Source of the DNA: Sciurus carolinensis
Taxonomy: Eukaryota > Chordata > Mammalia > Rodentia > Sciuridae
DNA length: 64,000 nucleotides
Direction: 5' to 3'
Assembly (NCBI RefSeq): GCF_902686445.1
Contig: NC_062213.1
Location: forward strand, 4,895,241 to 4,959,240
Shown here: in pieces, positions 1 through 9,700 of the stretch
How positions within the stretch are numbered: the stretch's first letter is position 1
Layout of the letters: each line of letters opens with the position of its first letter
Notes under the pieces: model-generated
The model's input: only the letters and a program-made list of their open reading frames with translations
What the model was told of the DNA's origin: nothing
The model's database searches: none
Translations under genes and position numbers: made by a program

Positions 1-1102
1 ATTATGTGCCCTGTCTGGCTGCTGGACAGTCACCTCCCAGGGTCCTTGGGAGTGTTTCAGAGTGTGTCCAGCTCTTCCCCCTCACCTGTCCTGGAGCCTT
101 GGCCTTGACAATGGCACCAGGACCTCCCTCGGTCCCTCCACTTCTAACACGTGTCTCCCCTGCAGAGCTGGCCCTCCCTCCCAGCCCCTGTCAGGAGTGT
201 CTCCTGAAGCCACTGCCCCCACCGCCACGCCACCCCTCGCCCTCCTCCCCATTTCCGGGCTCGGTAGTCTTCCTCCAGCAGGTGCGCAGCCCAGAGACAA
301 GGGCACTGGGTATGTTGTTTGGGTTTCATTGTAACGTATTGCAGCAACCTTAATTGAGTTCTTACCCAAGGACATCAGTTACTGCTGTTGTTATTATTAT
401 TGTCATCCCTACTATTATCCCTATTATCATTTTCTAAGAGGACCGAATAGTTACCTCATCTGTGAAATTAATGCAATTATAACTCCTTCAAAAGCCTTTT
501 GATCAGCATTTCCTGTGTGTGTGTGTATCCACACCTGGCTTCAAAGTACTTGTTATTGAAACATCCCCACAGTAGAAATCGTAGGCCCTATTTTACACGT
601 GATGAAGGAGAAGTTTCCATTAAGCACACACTTGCGCACACGTTGTGGAAATTTCCTATGGCCTGTGAGGTATGACAATCTCAGACGTCTCACAGACTTC
701 TCCACCAAAGAGCAGAGGCACCGGTGGAGGGGCAGAGGCTTGGCCAAACAAGCAGTGTGGAGACCTTCCAGGCCAGTGTCCCCTGGGGCTCATTTATCAG
801 CCCCCTGAGAAGCAGGCACCGCTCAGGATGGGGATGCATCACCATTGTTGGGCAGATTTCTACTGAGGGTTCTGGAGTCTTCCATTTAGGATCTGTGGCT
901 CCTGGTTCAGGCCCTGCCCATGCTCGCTGACAGCAGTGGTCACTCAGCTCTGCCTTCACCTGTGAGAAGGGAACCAAAGTCGTTGGGTGTCTCCACTGGT
1001 TTCTTTGTGATGCCTGGCCCTTGCCATTGATCATCTGGAGGTCCTTGCTCAGCACATTCAATGTGGACATGTTTGTTACCATGGCCTATTAAACAGCAGC
1101 AG
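1..1102. other. Unique sequence, no gene recognised
   Basis: Moderately GC-rich at the left edge, then ordinary. No recognisable coding domain. Frames here are short and overlap on both strands. Positions about 164-309 have exon-like borders (branch-like 'ttctaac', pyrimidine tract and 'ctgcag' before; 'gggtatgt' after), but the proline-rich translation resembles nothing I know. A weak MIR-like stretch may lie around 590-640. Confidence 0.5.
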
Positions 1103-1121
1103 CCCCCCCCCCCCCCCCCCC
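1103..1121 (+). repeat. (C)19 homopolymer
   Basis: An uninterrupted run of 19 C directly after a short CAG repeat ('aaacagcagcag'). Simple-sequence repeat; the length may be polymorphic or affected by assembly error. Confidence 0.95.
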
Positions 1122-3085
1122 AGTTCACAGTACCTTTACCTGGGCTCCTGAGCTGCGCGGAATCAGAGTTCTAGGACGCCTGATTCTGAGAGGACAACGG
1201 TGCGGGCTGGGTCTGAGGGGCAGCACCCTGCAGACACCCACTGCTGGCACCTTGGCTTTCGTGGGAAGAAGCATGGCTGTGTCAGAACTTCAGTTTGCTA
1301 AACTAAAACCTCAAGGACCTACGAGTAACGAGCATTTTTCAGGTTGCTGTGGATATGGATATTTAGAAGGACTTTAGCAGAAAGTTAACTAGCCTGTCAT
1401 TTGGTGGGACAGACGTTCTTTTGAGTGCTTGAGGCAAACATTCTTTGAAAAAGAATACACACACGTGGGTTCCTGTACAGAGATGGACTGGTAGTTAATC
1501 GCCAGGATGATCATTCTCTGATACTCGGGTCCATATGACAATAATGCTTAGAAGGTGTTGGAAGTTTTTACTCTTAGAATTACATAAATGAATGGGAATT
1601 GTCTACGAGGCCTGGGGGCCTTTGAAATGAGGCAGAGGGAGTTCCCCACAGCAGCTGGGCTCCTGGTTGACGCCCACTCTCGTCCCCCACTTTTATCTTG
1701 CTTCCTCCCTTGCCTTCTTTCTTTTTTGTTGTGCTCTTCTCCGTCTTGCCTCTGCCTCCTGCCCGCCCCGCCCTTCTCCCTTTCCGGGAGCACCACCAAG
1801 GCTGCCAGGTGCAGGACGGGCCAGGAGAGGCACCGGGGACTCCGCCTGGCCCTCTAGGCTTCGCCTCTCAAGCTGAATGTGAAGGAAAGCAGTCAGGAGA
1901 GGAGGTGGCATGTGGCCATCCCCAGTCCCAGGAAGAATGCCCACTACCCCAGCTGTAGTGGACAGCAAACCAGCTCTGGGGGGACAGTGGTGCCCTTGCC
2001 CTCTGCTCAGACCCAGATGCCCAGAATGTAGCTCCCATGCGCGGGATGGAAAACTGTGTTTTTCAAAACCATTTTTAACGGTTATTAATGTAACAAGATA
2101 TAACAAGCTTAGACAGGATTATAAAACTTTCAAGATAAGAAACTGACCTTTAAAAGTTGTAAGACATTTCTGTACACTAAGGAGAGACCAGATCAACCAT
2201 TTTCTAGGAAAGACTTAGCTTTGCACCAAGAGAGATTCACTACCTGATAACACACATGTAAAGGGTTCTCATTCCCAGGTCTTGGGGACAAATTTAATTT
2301 GGCAAAGTAGCCCAAATGAGCTGTCTGAGACAAAGTGTGGAAGGGTGTGTTGCACTTAGCTAATTGGATATAGACCAAGGATTTCCACAGGCTCGGTTGC
2401 CTCCACTGGAAGACGTCACTTTTCTCTGCATCGGACACAGGCCTTGTCTTACTTCCTGTTCTTTTGGCATTGCATGACTTCTCATAAAGAAACGGAGGGG
2501 TGGGATCCTCAGGGCCCCAGGAAGAAGCCAGAATGTCCAAGACGCCGCCTGTTGGAGAAGGCAGGAAAAGAGAGCACCAAGCTAGTTCTGCACCTTTCTG
2601 CCCAGTACCAGATCAGTGGTCAGTTGCTATCCAAGGTCACAAGTCAAGGCATGTTTAATGTTAACCATGTGCTCGCTCCACCTCTAACCTGGACCCCACA
2701 AATCACAGGCAGGAGTGACCCTCAACCTCCCTGGGCAGCGTCAGCTCTTGGCCTCAGGTACCACCACCTGGCCTTGGGCAGTCTTCTGGATTTTTTTCCC
2801 ACCTCAAGTCAGTTACACCCAGGGGTCCTCATTGTAAGACAGTCCTGTTGGCTCTGGCATGAATTACCAGACCCCCAGTTCTGTTTCTACTGACTCTTCA
2901 GAAGGTGTGTTCAGTTCACCACACCTCTGTGCTCTGCGCAGTGTCCGCCTGCTCTTCAGGGTGCCAGCCTCCATGCTCCATCCCACCTTGCCCTGGAATA
3001 GTACCCTGTTTTGGAAAACAGCCCAGAAAGGGGCAGCAGGTAAGCAAAGTGGCTAAGGGAACCCACTTGGGAACTAGAGTGCTAA
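1122..3085. other. Unique sequence, no gene recognised
   Basis: Nearly 2 kb without a recognisable repeat or coding exon. The open frames of 80-150 codons (for example 1693-2106 minus and 2444-2893 plus) overlap each other, have low-complexity composition and show no family motif. One half-palindromic 'gacgtcac' lies near 2413, which is not sufficient to call a regulatory site. Confidence 0.5.
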
Positions 3086-3089
3086 CATT

Positions 3090-3236
3090 TACACTTGTAT
3101 TTCACAACCCGTTAGTAATGTGACTTGGAGCAGTTTACTGAACCTACAGAACCTCAGTTCCCTTTTCACAAATGCATAGATCATCACAGTAGCTTCTCGA
3201 AGAGTTGCAAAGAATAAACTCAGTGGCACAGGGTAC
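3090..3236 (-). repeat. MIR SINE fragment, antisense
   Basis: The order of blocks matches an antisense MIR: 'tgtgacttggagcagttta', then 'gaacctcagttccctttt', then a diverged 'aataaactcagtggcacagg'. This corresponds to the 'gtgaccttgggcaagttac...cctcagtttcctc' side of the family. Ancient and heavily diverged. Confidence 0.75.
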
Positions 3237-3369
3237 AGGCCCAACTCCACTCTCACCAACACCAACACCTTACTCCAGGTGTCCTCATTCCCCTCAGCAG
3301 TACCATTACCCCTGAGACCTTTATCTTCCTCATGATCTCCATCATCATCACTGAAACCTTCATGACCAA

Positions 3370-3720
3370 TCAATACCACCATCACCACCATCATTCCCAT
3401 GTGATCACCATTACCATTACCACCACCATCACCACCACCATGACAACCACCATCACCACCATCATTCCCATGTGATCACCATCACCATTACCACCACCAT
3501 CACCACCACCACCATCACCACCATCATTCTCATGTGATCACCATCACCATTACCACCACCAACACTACCATCACCGTCACCACCACAACCACCAGCACCA
3601 TCATTCCCACGTGATCACCATTACCACCACCATCATTGCCTCACCAGCACCACCAGCACCATCATTCCCATGTGATCACCATCATCCCCATCACCACATC
3701 ATTCTCACGTGATCACCCTC
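3370..3720 (+). repeat. CCA/CAT-rich compound minisatellite
   Basis: A (CCA)n/(CAT)n trinucleotide array is punctuated by six copies of a 21-base block (variants of 'catcattcccatgtgatcac' plus c). The copies start at 3389, 3460, 3522, 3599, 3660 and 3697, so they are spaced 71, 62, 77, 61 and 37 bases apart. Copies 1, 2, 3 and 5 have 'catgtg'; copies 4 and 6 have 'cacgtg', a canonical E-box. All contain the palindrome 'tgatca'. This is a higher-order unit, not a simple trinucleotide run. Confidence 0.92.
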
Positions 3721-3885
3721 ACCATCGTCCTCTCTTCTGCTACTATCTGTGCTCCCAGGTCGGGGTCATACCTTGGATCTGGGCACTCTTCGAAAGCAGG
3801 CCCGTCTTACTCATCATGTCTCTTACAATAAGAGGAGGTACCTGGCCTGGTTAACAGCAGAATCACCTCATTGTGGGTGAGACAG

Positions 3886-4022
3886 TGCTACTGAACTCTG
3901 TCCCATTTTACAGATGGGGAAATTAGGTCAAAAGAGGTGAATGGACTTCCCCCAAGGTCACAAGTCAGATGTGGCACAGTCAGGCCCAGTATGCAGGCCC
4001 CCATGTGACACCATTACACTCC
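3886..4022 (+). repeat. MIR SINE, sense
   Basis: Clear MIR core: 'cccattttacagatgggga', then 'ggtgaatggacttccccc', then 'aaggtcacaagtcagatgt' and 'ggcacagtcaggcccagta'. These match the family's order of 'ccattttacagatgagg', 'cttgcccaaggtcacac' and 'agtggcagagc'. Confidence 0.85.
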
Positions 4023-4179
4023 AGGTGACACCCTGAGAAAATAAAAGGAAGAGGAAACCTGAAGATACAAAGCATCCAGAAAGAAAATTTCTGACAATTG
4101 GATATTAACATTTCAGCCATAATTCACTGCAATAGAATAGTGATTTTATTTTCCAGGAGCAAGATGGAAGAGACAAGCA

Positions 4180-4345
4180 GACAATGGCCAGACCCTAAAT
4201 GACAACAGAACTCTGACCCACAACCTCTTCAACAAGCAGCTGGGAAACCAAACCACCACCTTTGAAAAACTGAGTGATCAGTCTTGGTCAATAACCGCCA
4301 GCTTTCCATTGCCAGTGGACCCCACTTTCAACTCGCCAATCGTGT
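4180..4345. repeat. LTR-like interspersed repeat, family unassigned
   Basis: This stretch resembles 22860-23115. Both have 'gatggcc/atggcc' followed by 'gaccc', then 'cagaactctgacccacaac' against 'cagagctctgacccaccac', then a 'gggaaaccaaacc' against 'gggaaccaacctg' block. Two diverged copies in one window indicate an interspersed family. An LTR is my guess because the second copy carries a TATA-like 'ccctataaaaatt'. Confidence 0.4.
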
Positions 4346-5250
4346 GAAACTCAACACACTCCCAGAACAATGATACAAGAAGCTCTTTCTAGTAAGCCAC
4401 CAGCTTTCCCATGCCAACAACCTCCAGTCGGGCACGGCAGAGCCTCCTCCCTCCTCTGCCTGACTTGTCCCAGGGCTATGCTGTCTTGGGGCTGTACTGT
4501 CCCAGGGCTCTGGAGCTGCTGTCCCCTGGCTTCTCTCTTAGCACTGCAGGAGGGCCAAGTCACATGACAGTGGCTGAACATTTTGCAATCAAAAATTCTG
4601 AAAACGTAGCCTGTTTGTTCTCATCTGGGTGGTCTTTGTTTATTTCTATGTATTTGAGATAAAAAAAAAAATTGTAAAAGAGCCCAAGTACCAAGGGGCT
4701 AACGGCAGGGATAAAAGACAGATAGGGCAGGAGCAGACCTGGTGAAGGCAGGGGCCCCTGCACACCCAGGCTGCAGCCTCTCTGGCCAAAACCACTGCAG
4801 ATTTCCCTCCGACCTCCCTGCGGTCCCTGGTTGGTGGTGACGGGGACCTTCAGTGAAGGCCTCGCTCTTACTGCATGGGTTACTCTGGCAGGTGCTAGCC
4901 ATGCATGGCAGTGGAGACTGTAACTGTGTCTAGCCAGAGTGGAGATGTGCTTTGTAATACACACCACATTTCAAAGACAATTAAAAACATGAATTATCTC
5001 ATTAATAATCTTATACTAATGACATGTTTAAATAGGTTCAATAAAATATATTATTAAAATTAATTTGACCAGTTTCCTTGTACTTTTTAATATGCTCTAG
5101 GAAAATTGAAAATCTCCCTGTGGCTCAGGTTATGTTTTCATTAGACAAGGTGATTTGGACCAGAGTCAGTTCATATTCTAAATGTCCCAGCTGGCCCAGA
5201 ATCACCTCTCTGTGGGGTAATGGAATCAGGGAGTGATCCCACATGCTCAC
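4346..5250. other. Unique sequence, no gene recognised
   Basis: Contains a short A-run at about 4662-4672 and an AT-rich stretch at 4980-5110. No recognisable exon or repeat boundary. Reading frames at 4351-4967 overlap on both strands and look incidental. Confidence 0.5.
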
Positions 5251-5251
5251 C

Positions 5252-5555
5252 GTGTTAGCCAGCTTTGCATTCCTTTAAAAAAATAGCTGAAATAATTAAC
5301 ATATATGAGGAAAGATTTACTTAGCTCACATTTCTGGAGATTCCAGTCCAAGATCAGGTGAGCTTGTGACTTTGAGTCTCTGGTAGGGTGACCAATGGAA
5401 ATGGCAGGGAGCAAATGTCAGAGCCAACTGTTCAACTCATGACCAGGAAGCAAGAGAGGAAGAAAGATCTGGGGTCCCCAAATTCTCTTCAAGAGCATGC
5501 TCACAGTGACCTGAGGGCCTCCAACTAGGCCACCCCCAACAAATTCCACCCTATA
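5252..5555 (+). repeat. MaLR-type LTR, 3'-truncated
   Basis: Starts 'gtgttagccagctttgcatt' and continues with 'gaggaaagatttacttagct', 'agattccagtccaagatc', 'aggaagcaagagaggaaga' and 'ctccaactaggccaccccc'. This is the block order of the MST/MT/ORR1 group of ERVL-MaLR LTRs. It lacks the 3' part with the 'ccaaaccataaca' terminus seen in the related copy at 38607. It is an old non-coding retroviral relic. Confidence 0.75.
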
Positions 5556-6744
5556 GTGCTCGCCTGGGGGCTGAGCCTTTATCCCTTGGGCCTTTGCAGG
5601 GCAGTATCCTGGTCACAGCATCATCCTCCAGTGACCTGTAGACTCCACACTGGACACACTTTCAGCCTGTCCATGGGTCCCTCCAGCAGTTGTCAAAGCT
5701 GTGCTCCAGGTCAGTGATGGGGTGACACTTGACTTGGAAAGCCCAGCCTCCACCTAGAGCTGGCGGACCCTGCGGTCTGCTTATCAAGGGTTCCCTGCAA
5801 TCCCACTACACACAGAGGCACCCTAGGAGCTCCTGGCATGGATGTCGATTCTCTTTGGCCCCAAGTAGTCCTCTTTACCCCTTTCTTTCCTGCTCACGAC
5901 CCTCCATCTCAGGTGGTGTGGGGTGAGATTGCCTGTCATGGGGATGAGTTCCGATAGTGTCTGCTGGTCCCGGCAGTCCCTTGCTCTCTCACCAGATACC
6001 ATTTTCTTCACCTGTCGTGGGAATGAAGCCACTGTGTGCAGTGGCCTGGGTTCTGGGCAAGGGCAGGGCTGCACTGTCACTTGGGTGGTGACTTTGCTTC
6101 TCAGCAGTCCCCTTTCCGTTTCAACCTCTTTTTCCCTTCTGGAGAAGTGCTGGTGTGAGGGCAGGATGCTCAGAGCATCAGTGGCCTTCTGGCGACCTTG
6201 AAGCCAGGCCAGGAGTGTGACAGGGAAGCACCCAAGCCCTAGGGTGGCGAGGCTGCTGGGACAAGCCTGGCACTGGCTGACTCAACACTGCCCATTAGGC
6301 GAGACAATTAGCTTCCTTTCCTGTAAGCCCCTGAGAATTGGGAATCATGTTACTAGCAGCTGAGCACACGCAAAACCACGGAAACCTCGGACCTTCCTCA
6401 GCTGTTGAAATTCTAAGCATCTGTCAGCCTAGCTAGGCCAGTTTCACTTGTTAACTTGCATCCATACAATGCTGTGGCTGTGTCCAGAGATGTGCTTACT
6501 ACCCCAGTCCTGGTCCTAGGGGACAGTGACGGATCAACTATTGAAGACAACTTGCCCTCACCTCTGTGCTTCAGGAACCTGCTTGTGCAAGAAAGCCCCT
6601 CCCCCATTGACCTTGGCCCCTGATCCCCCAATGCCTCCAAGGACGTCAATGGGCTATTCTACTTTTCCCGTTAGTTCTGTTATTCATGTCTGTGGAAGCT
6701 CTGTTTTTGGTGCATGCGCATTAAAGATCATTATGTCTCTATGA
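5556..6744. other. Unique sequence, no gene recognised
   Basis: Mixed-composition DNA without a recognisable exon. The part near 6480-6745 has an LTR-like feel ('ttcaggaacctgcttgtgc', 'cattaaagatcattatg'), but I cannot match it to a family. Confidence 0.45.
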
Positions 6745-7160
6745 TGAATTGAGCTTTTTCTTTCATTATAGAACATTCCTTCTTATCGCTAGCAATCATC
6801 CTTATCTTGAAGCCTCCTTTCTCATATTAATACAGCCCATCGGTTTTCTCGTGTTTAGCAATTGCATCCATATCTCTTCCCATTCTTTCGTTCTCAAACT
6901 GTGTGTCGTTAGATTTAAATTATACGATTTTAATCAACGTGCAATTGGAGCTCATTTTTTAACAATCTTATCTTAGCATTTTATATGGCATGTTTACCCA
7001 TTTACACTGAATGTCATGTCACTATTTTAAGCTTAGGTCTTCCACTGGGGTATTTACTTATTTTCTCTCAGATCCATCTGTTCATCCTTCCTTGGTTCCT
7101 TCTCTTGCATTTTTGAAGATTTCTGTTTTTTCTTTTTCTTTTTCTTTTTTTGACATCACC
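6745..7160 (-). mobile_element. Old L1 fragment, antisense
   Basis: T-rich strand with the order typical of an antisense mammalian L1/HAL1 ORF2 endonuclease region: 'ctcatattaatacagccca', 'cgttctcaaactgtgtgtc', 'cccatttacactgaatgtc'. It ends in a pyrimidine tract with repeated 'cttttt' (about 7125-7150). No intact frame remains. Confidence 0.6.
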
Positions 7161-7161
7161 T

Positions 7162-7548
7162 TGTATCTGGGTCGAATGTGTCCTCCAGAGGAGATGTAGT
7201 GCTTTGTGATTGTGGCCTAGTTTGGAAGGAGGGTCTTGGCAGATGTGACCAAGTTCAGGTGAGGATTGGCTCTGGGTGATCTTGTCCTTAGACTATGTGG
7301 ACCCAGAGACACAGAGAACCCCATGGAAGGGGAAGGTAGAGATGGGAACAGTGCATCTTTAAGCCAGGAAGACCAAGGAGGGCTGACAACAGTCCAGAAG
7401 TCAGGAGGAGGCAGCAAGGCCTCCCCTAGAGTCCTCACCAACACCCAGATTTCAGTCTTCTGTCTCCCTAAGGGAAGAAAGGAAATGTCTGCTGCTTCCC
7501 TCCTCAGTTTGTGGGAATTTGTTAGAGCTGTCACAGAAAACTAACACA
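7162..7548 (-). repeat. MLT1 LTR, antisense
   Basis: Near full-length MLT1-type MaLR LTR read backwards. It shows 'gggtcgaatgtgtcctccag', 'gagggtcttggcagatgtga', 'tcctcaccaacacccagat' and 'ttcagtcttctgtctccct'. It finishes with 'tcacagaaaactaacaca', the reverse complement of the LTR's 'tgtgttagttttctg' start. No clear 5-bp target duplication is visible. Non-coding retroviral relic. Confidence 0.85.
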
Positions 7549-9535
7549 ATCTCCTCTGTGGAATTTTCAATTCTTTGATATGTTCCAGAGACAATTACAG
7601 GCATATCTAATTATCACAGTCCACCCTCATGTTATGTTATACTCCTTAAAAAAATCTGTAAGTCTCACAAAATAATTCCATGGTTTTTCTCCTGCTGCTT
7701 GTACTCTGTATTTCACTTACATATTTACAAGCCTCACAATACCTTGTCATTTGGCTGTAGACAGTTATTATGTCTTAAAGAAATAAAGGATAATAAGTAC
7801 GATTTTTACTTATTTATGTACACATAATACCTGCTGTGCTCTCATTTTCCTTGAACCCCATTAGGCATTCACTCTCTTGGTTGCTCCCACTAGACTCACA
7901 GACTGCTCACGGTCATGTTAGACCTGCTGATTACAACCTCTGGACTATCTAGGGCCAGTTTCTAGTCAATGTTATATTATCTGATTTGGGCTACGTTTTG
8001 GTTGGTTTGCCTCTTTATACATCTTTTAATTTTTTTAATTACCTATTAAGTATTCTATGCAAGTAAGCAAGATCCAAAGAAAAGAAAAAATCATCTTCAG
8101 GAGGTTGTCAGGGTGTGACTGGTGACACTCGAAGGCCTTTTCAGGCATGGCTTCCATGGTTAATTTTCTCCAAGAATTCGTCTGTCTGGTTTTCAGCTTA
8201 GCACCAGCTTTTTGTCCTGCTTCTGGCCTTATGCTTCTGGGGAGCTCCACCTCTGTCCTTCCTGTGTCTCCCCAGCTGCAGCCCGCTGCCTCCTTGCACT
8301 GGGTGAAGCTCTTTGCTCTCTGCTACCCTCCTGCAGACCTGGAAAGGGTCCTGCTTTGCTTTGTGGGCAGGTCCCTGAGGGATGCTCTCGTTCTTCTCCC
8401 CAGCCTTCCCTACACCATGGACCCTGGGTGAAGCCCTATGGGAAACACTGGTAGAGGTACAGCTAGTTCTGTGGTGGGGCACTGGGCACTTCCAGTCCAC
8501 CCTGCGGCTCACGCATGTCCATTCCACATCTGTGAGCACATGTGCTGGCTTCTTCTATCCTTCTACATCTCATGAGCCAGGAGCGAGAACTCACGTGGAC
8601 ATCTTCTTCTCAGAGAAAACTCCTCCCTTCTCTTCTGGCTTTTTTTGTATCTACAGATCATGGAGTATTTATGATTACAACCCTTTAGTTCATTCAGCAT
8701 TTTCTTGGTTTTGGGGGTGATGGAGAAATTCCCAGAGACTTTCTACATCCTAACTGGGAGGAGATGTGCCAGAAGTGTCACAATTCTTATCTATTCTTTA
8801 CTTTCCTTAAGTTCTGAAGTAGGGTGACCCTGTCCTTAACTGAGAACTCAGGCTGATTCTTGGTGACACAGGCAGATGTTTGGAAATGGATGGCCTGGAT
8901 TGGTTATAATGTTTATTGCACTAACACTGGTCACATGAATTGGCAGAGCTGAGCAGGCCCTTGCAGGTAGGCAAGACAAGTCCCTTCCCCACCTTAGACT
9001 AGAGAAAACTAGTGCCCAGAGGGCCCACAGCACCAGACCTGTGCCTTAGTCACAGAGCCAGAATGTACCTATCGCACCTCACCTTTCCACCTTGGGAGCT
9101 TGGTGCTTGGAGCCTCAGCTCCCTCATTAGTAACAGAAGGAAGCCAATTCAACAATAGGGCTGGCCCCATTGGCATAAAGTTCAATTCTTTCCTTCCTCA
9201 GTGCTGCTAAAGCTTTCAAGGATGTCAAGGACACGATCCCTGTTAGATCATCTGAGGACCTTTCTATTTGCACTTAATGGTTCATCAGCCCATGGCCAGA
9301 TCACAATTCTGGGAAGAAAATAATGGCTTATGGTTAAAAACAAATGAGTAAATAAAAACCAAAATGAAAAAAAAGTATTAGAATTCATTCCCGCAAAGTC
9401 TAAAATTTGCCCTTGTAAAATATTCACTGTATATTTACTATCGATTATAGTAAAAACTTCAATTTCCTATTTATTCCACTTCCAGAGATGACTACCATAA
9501 ATAATGTATATTTCTTATCATTTTTCTGAACTTAC
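7549..9535. other. Unique sequence with weak MIR traces, no gene recognised
   Basis: No recognisable exon. About 8985-9070 looks like a worn MIR ('agagggcccacagcaccaga', 'cacagagccagaatgtac'). An 18-base word, 'attggcagagctgagcag' at 8939-8956, recurs exactly at 10357-10374. Open frames at 8147-8720 overlap on both strands and have no domain. Confidence 0.45.
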
Positions 9536-9700
9536 ATTATGTTTGTGTTTTTATTCCTTCAATATGTGTTTATTGACTTCCTACAGTGTACTGGAACATT
9601 CTGCCAGTTGCCAGGATGCAGCAGCAACCAGCAGGTAAAGTCTTTCTCTCTCAGACTGTGCCATTCAGCAATGGAGACAGAGATGTCTACAGTGACAGCA
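9536..9700 (-). repeat. L2 LINE 3' end, antisense
   Basis: 'ttccttcaatatgtgtttat' followed by 'tgacttcctacagtgtactg', 'ccaggatgcagcagcaac' and 'ggagacagagatg' matches the antisense L2 3' terminus ('caacaaatatttattgagc...ctactatgtgcc...ggggatacagcag'). Diverged. Confidence 0.65.
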
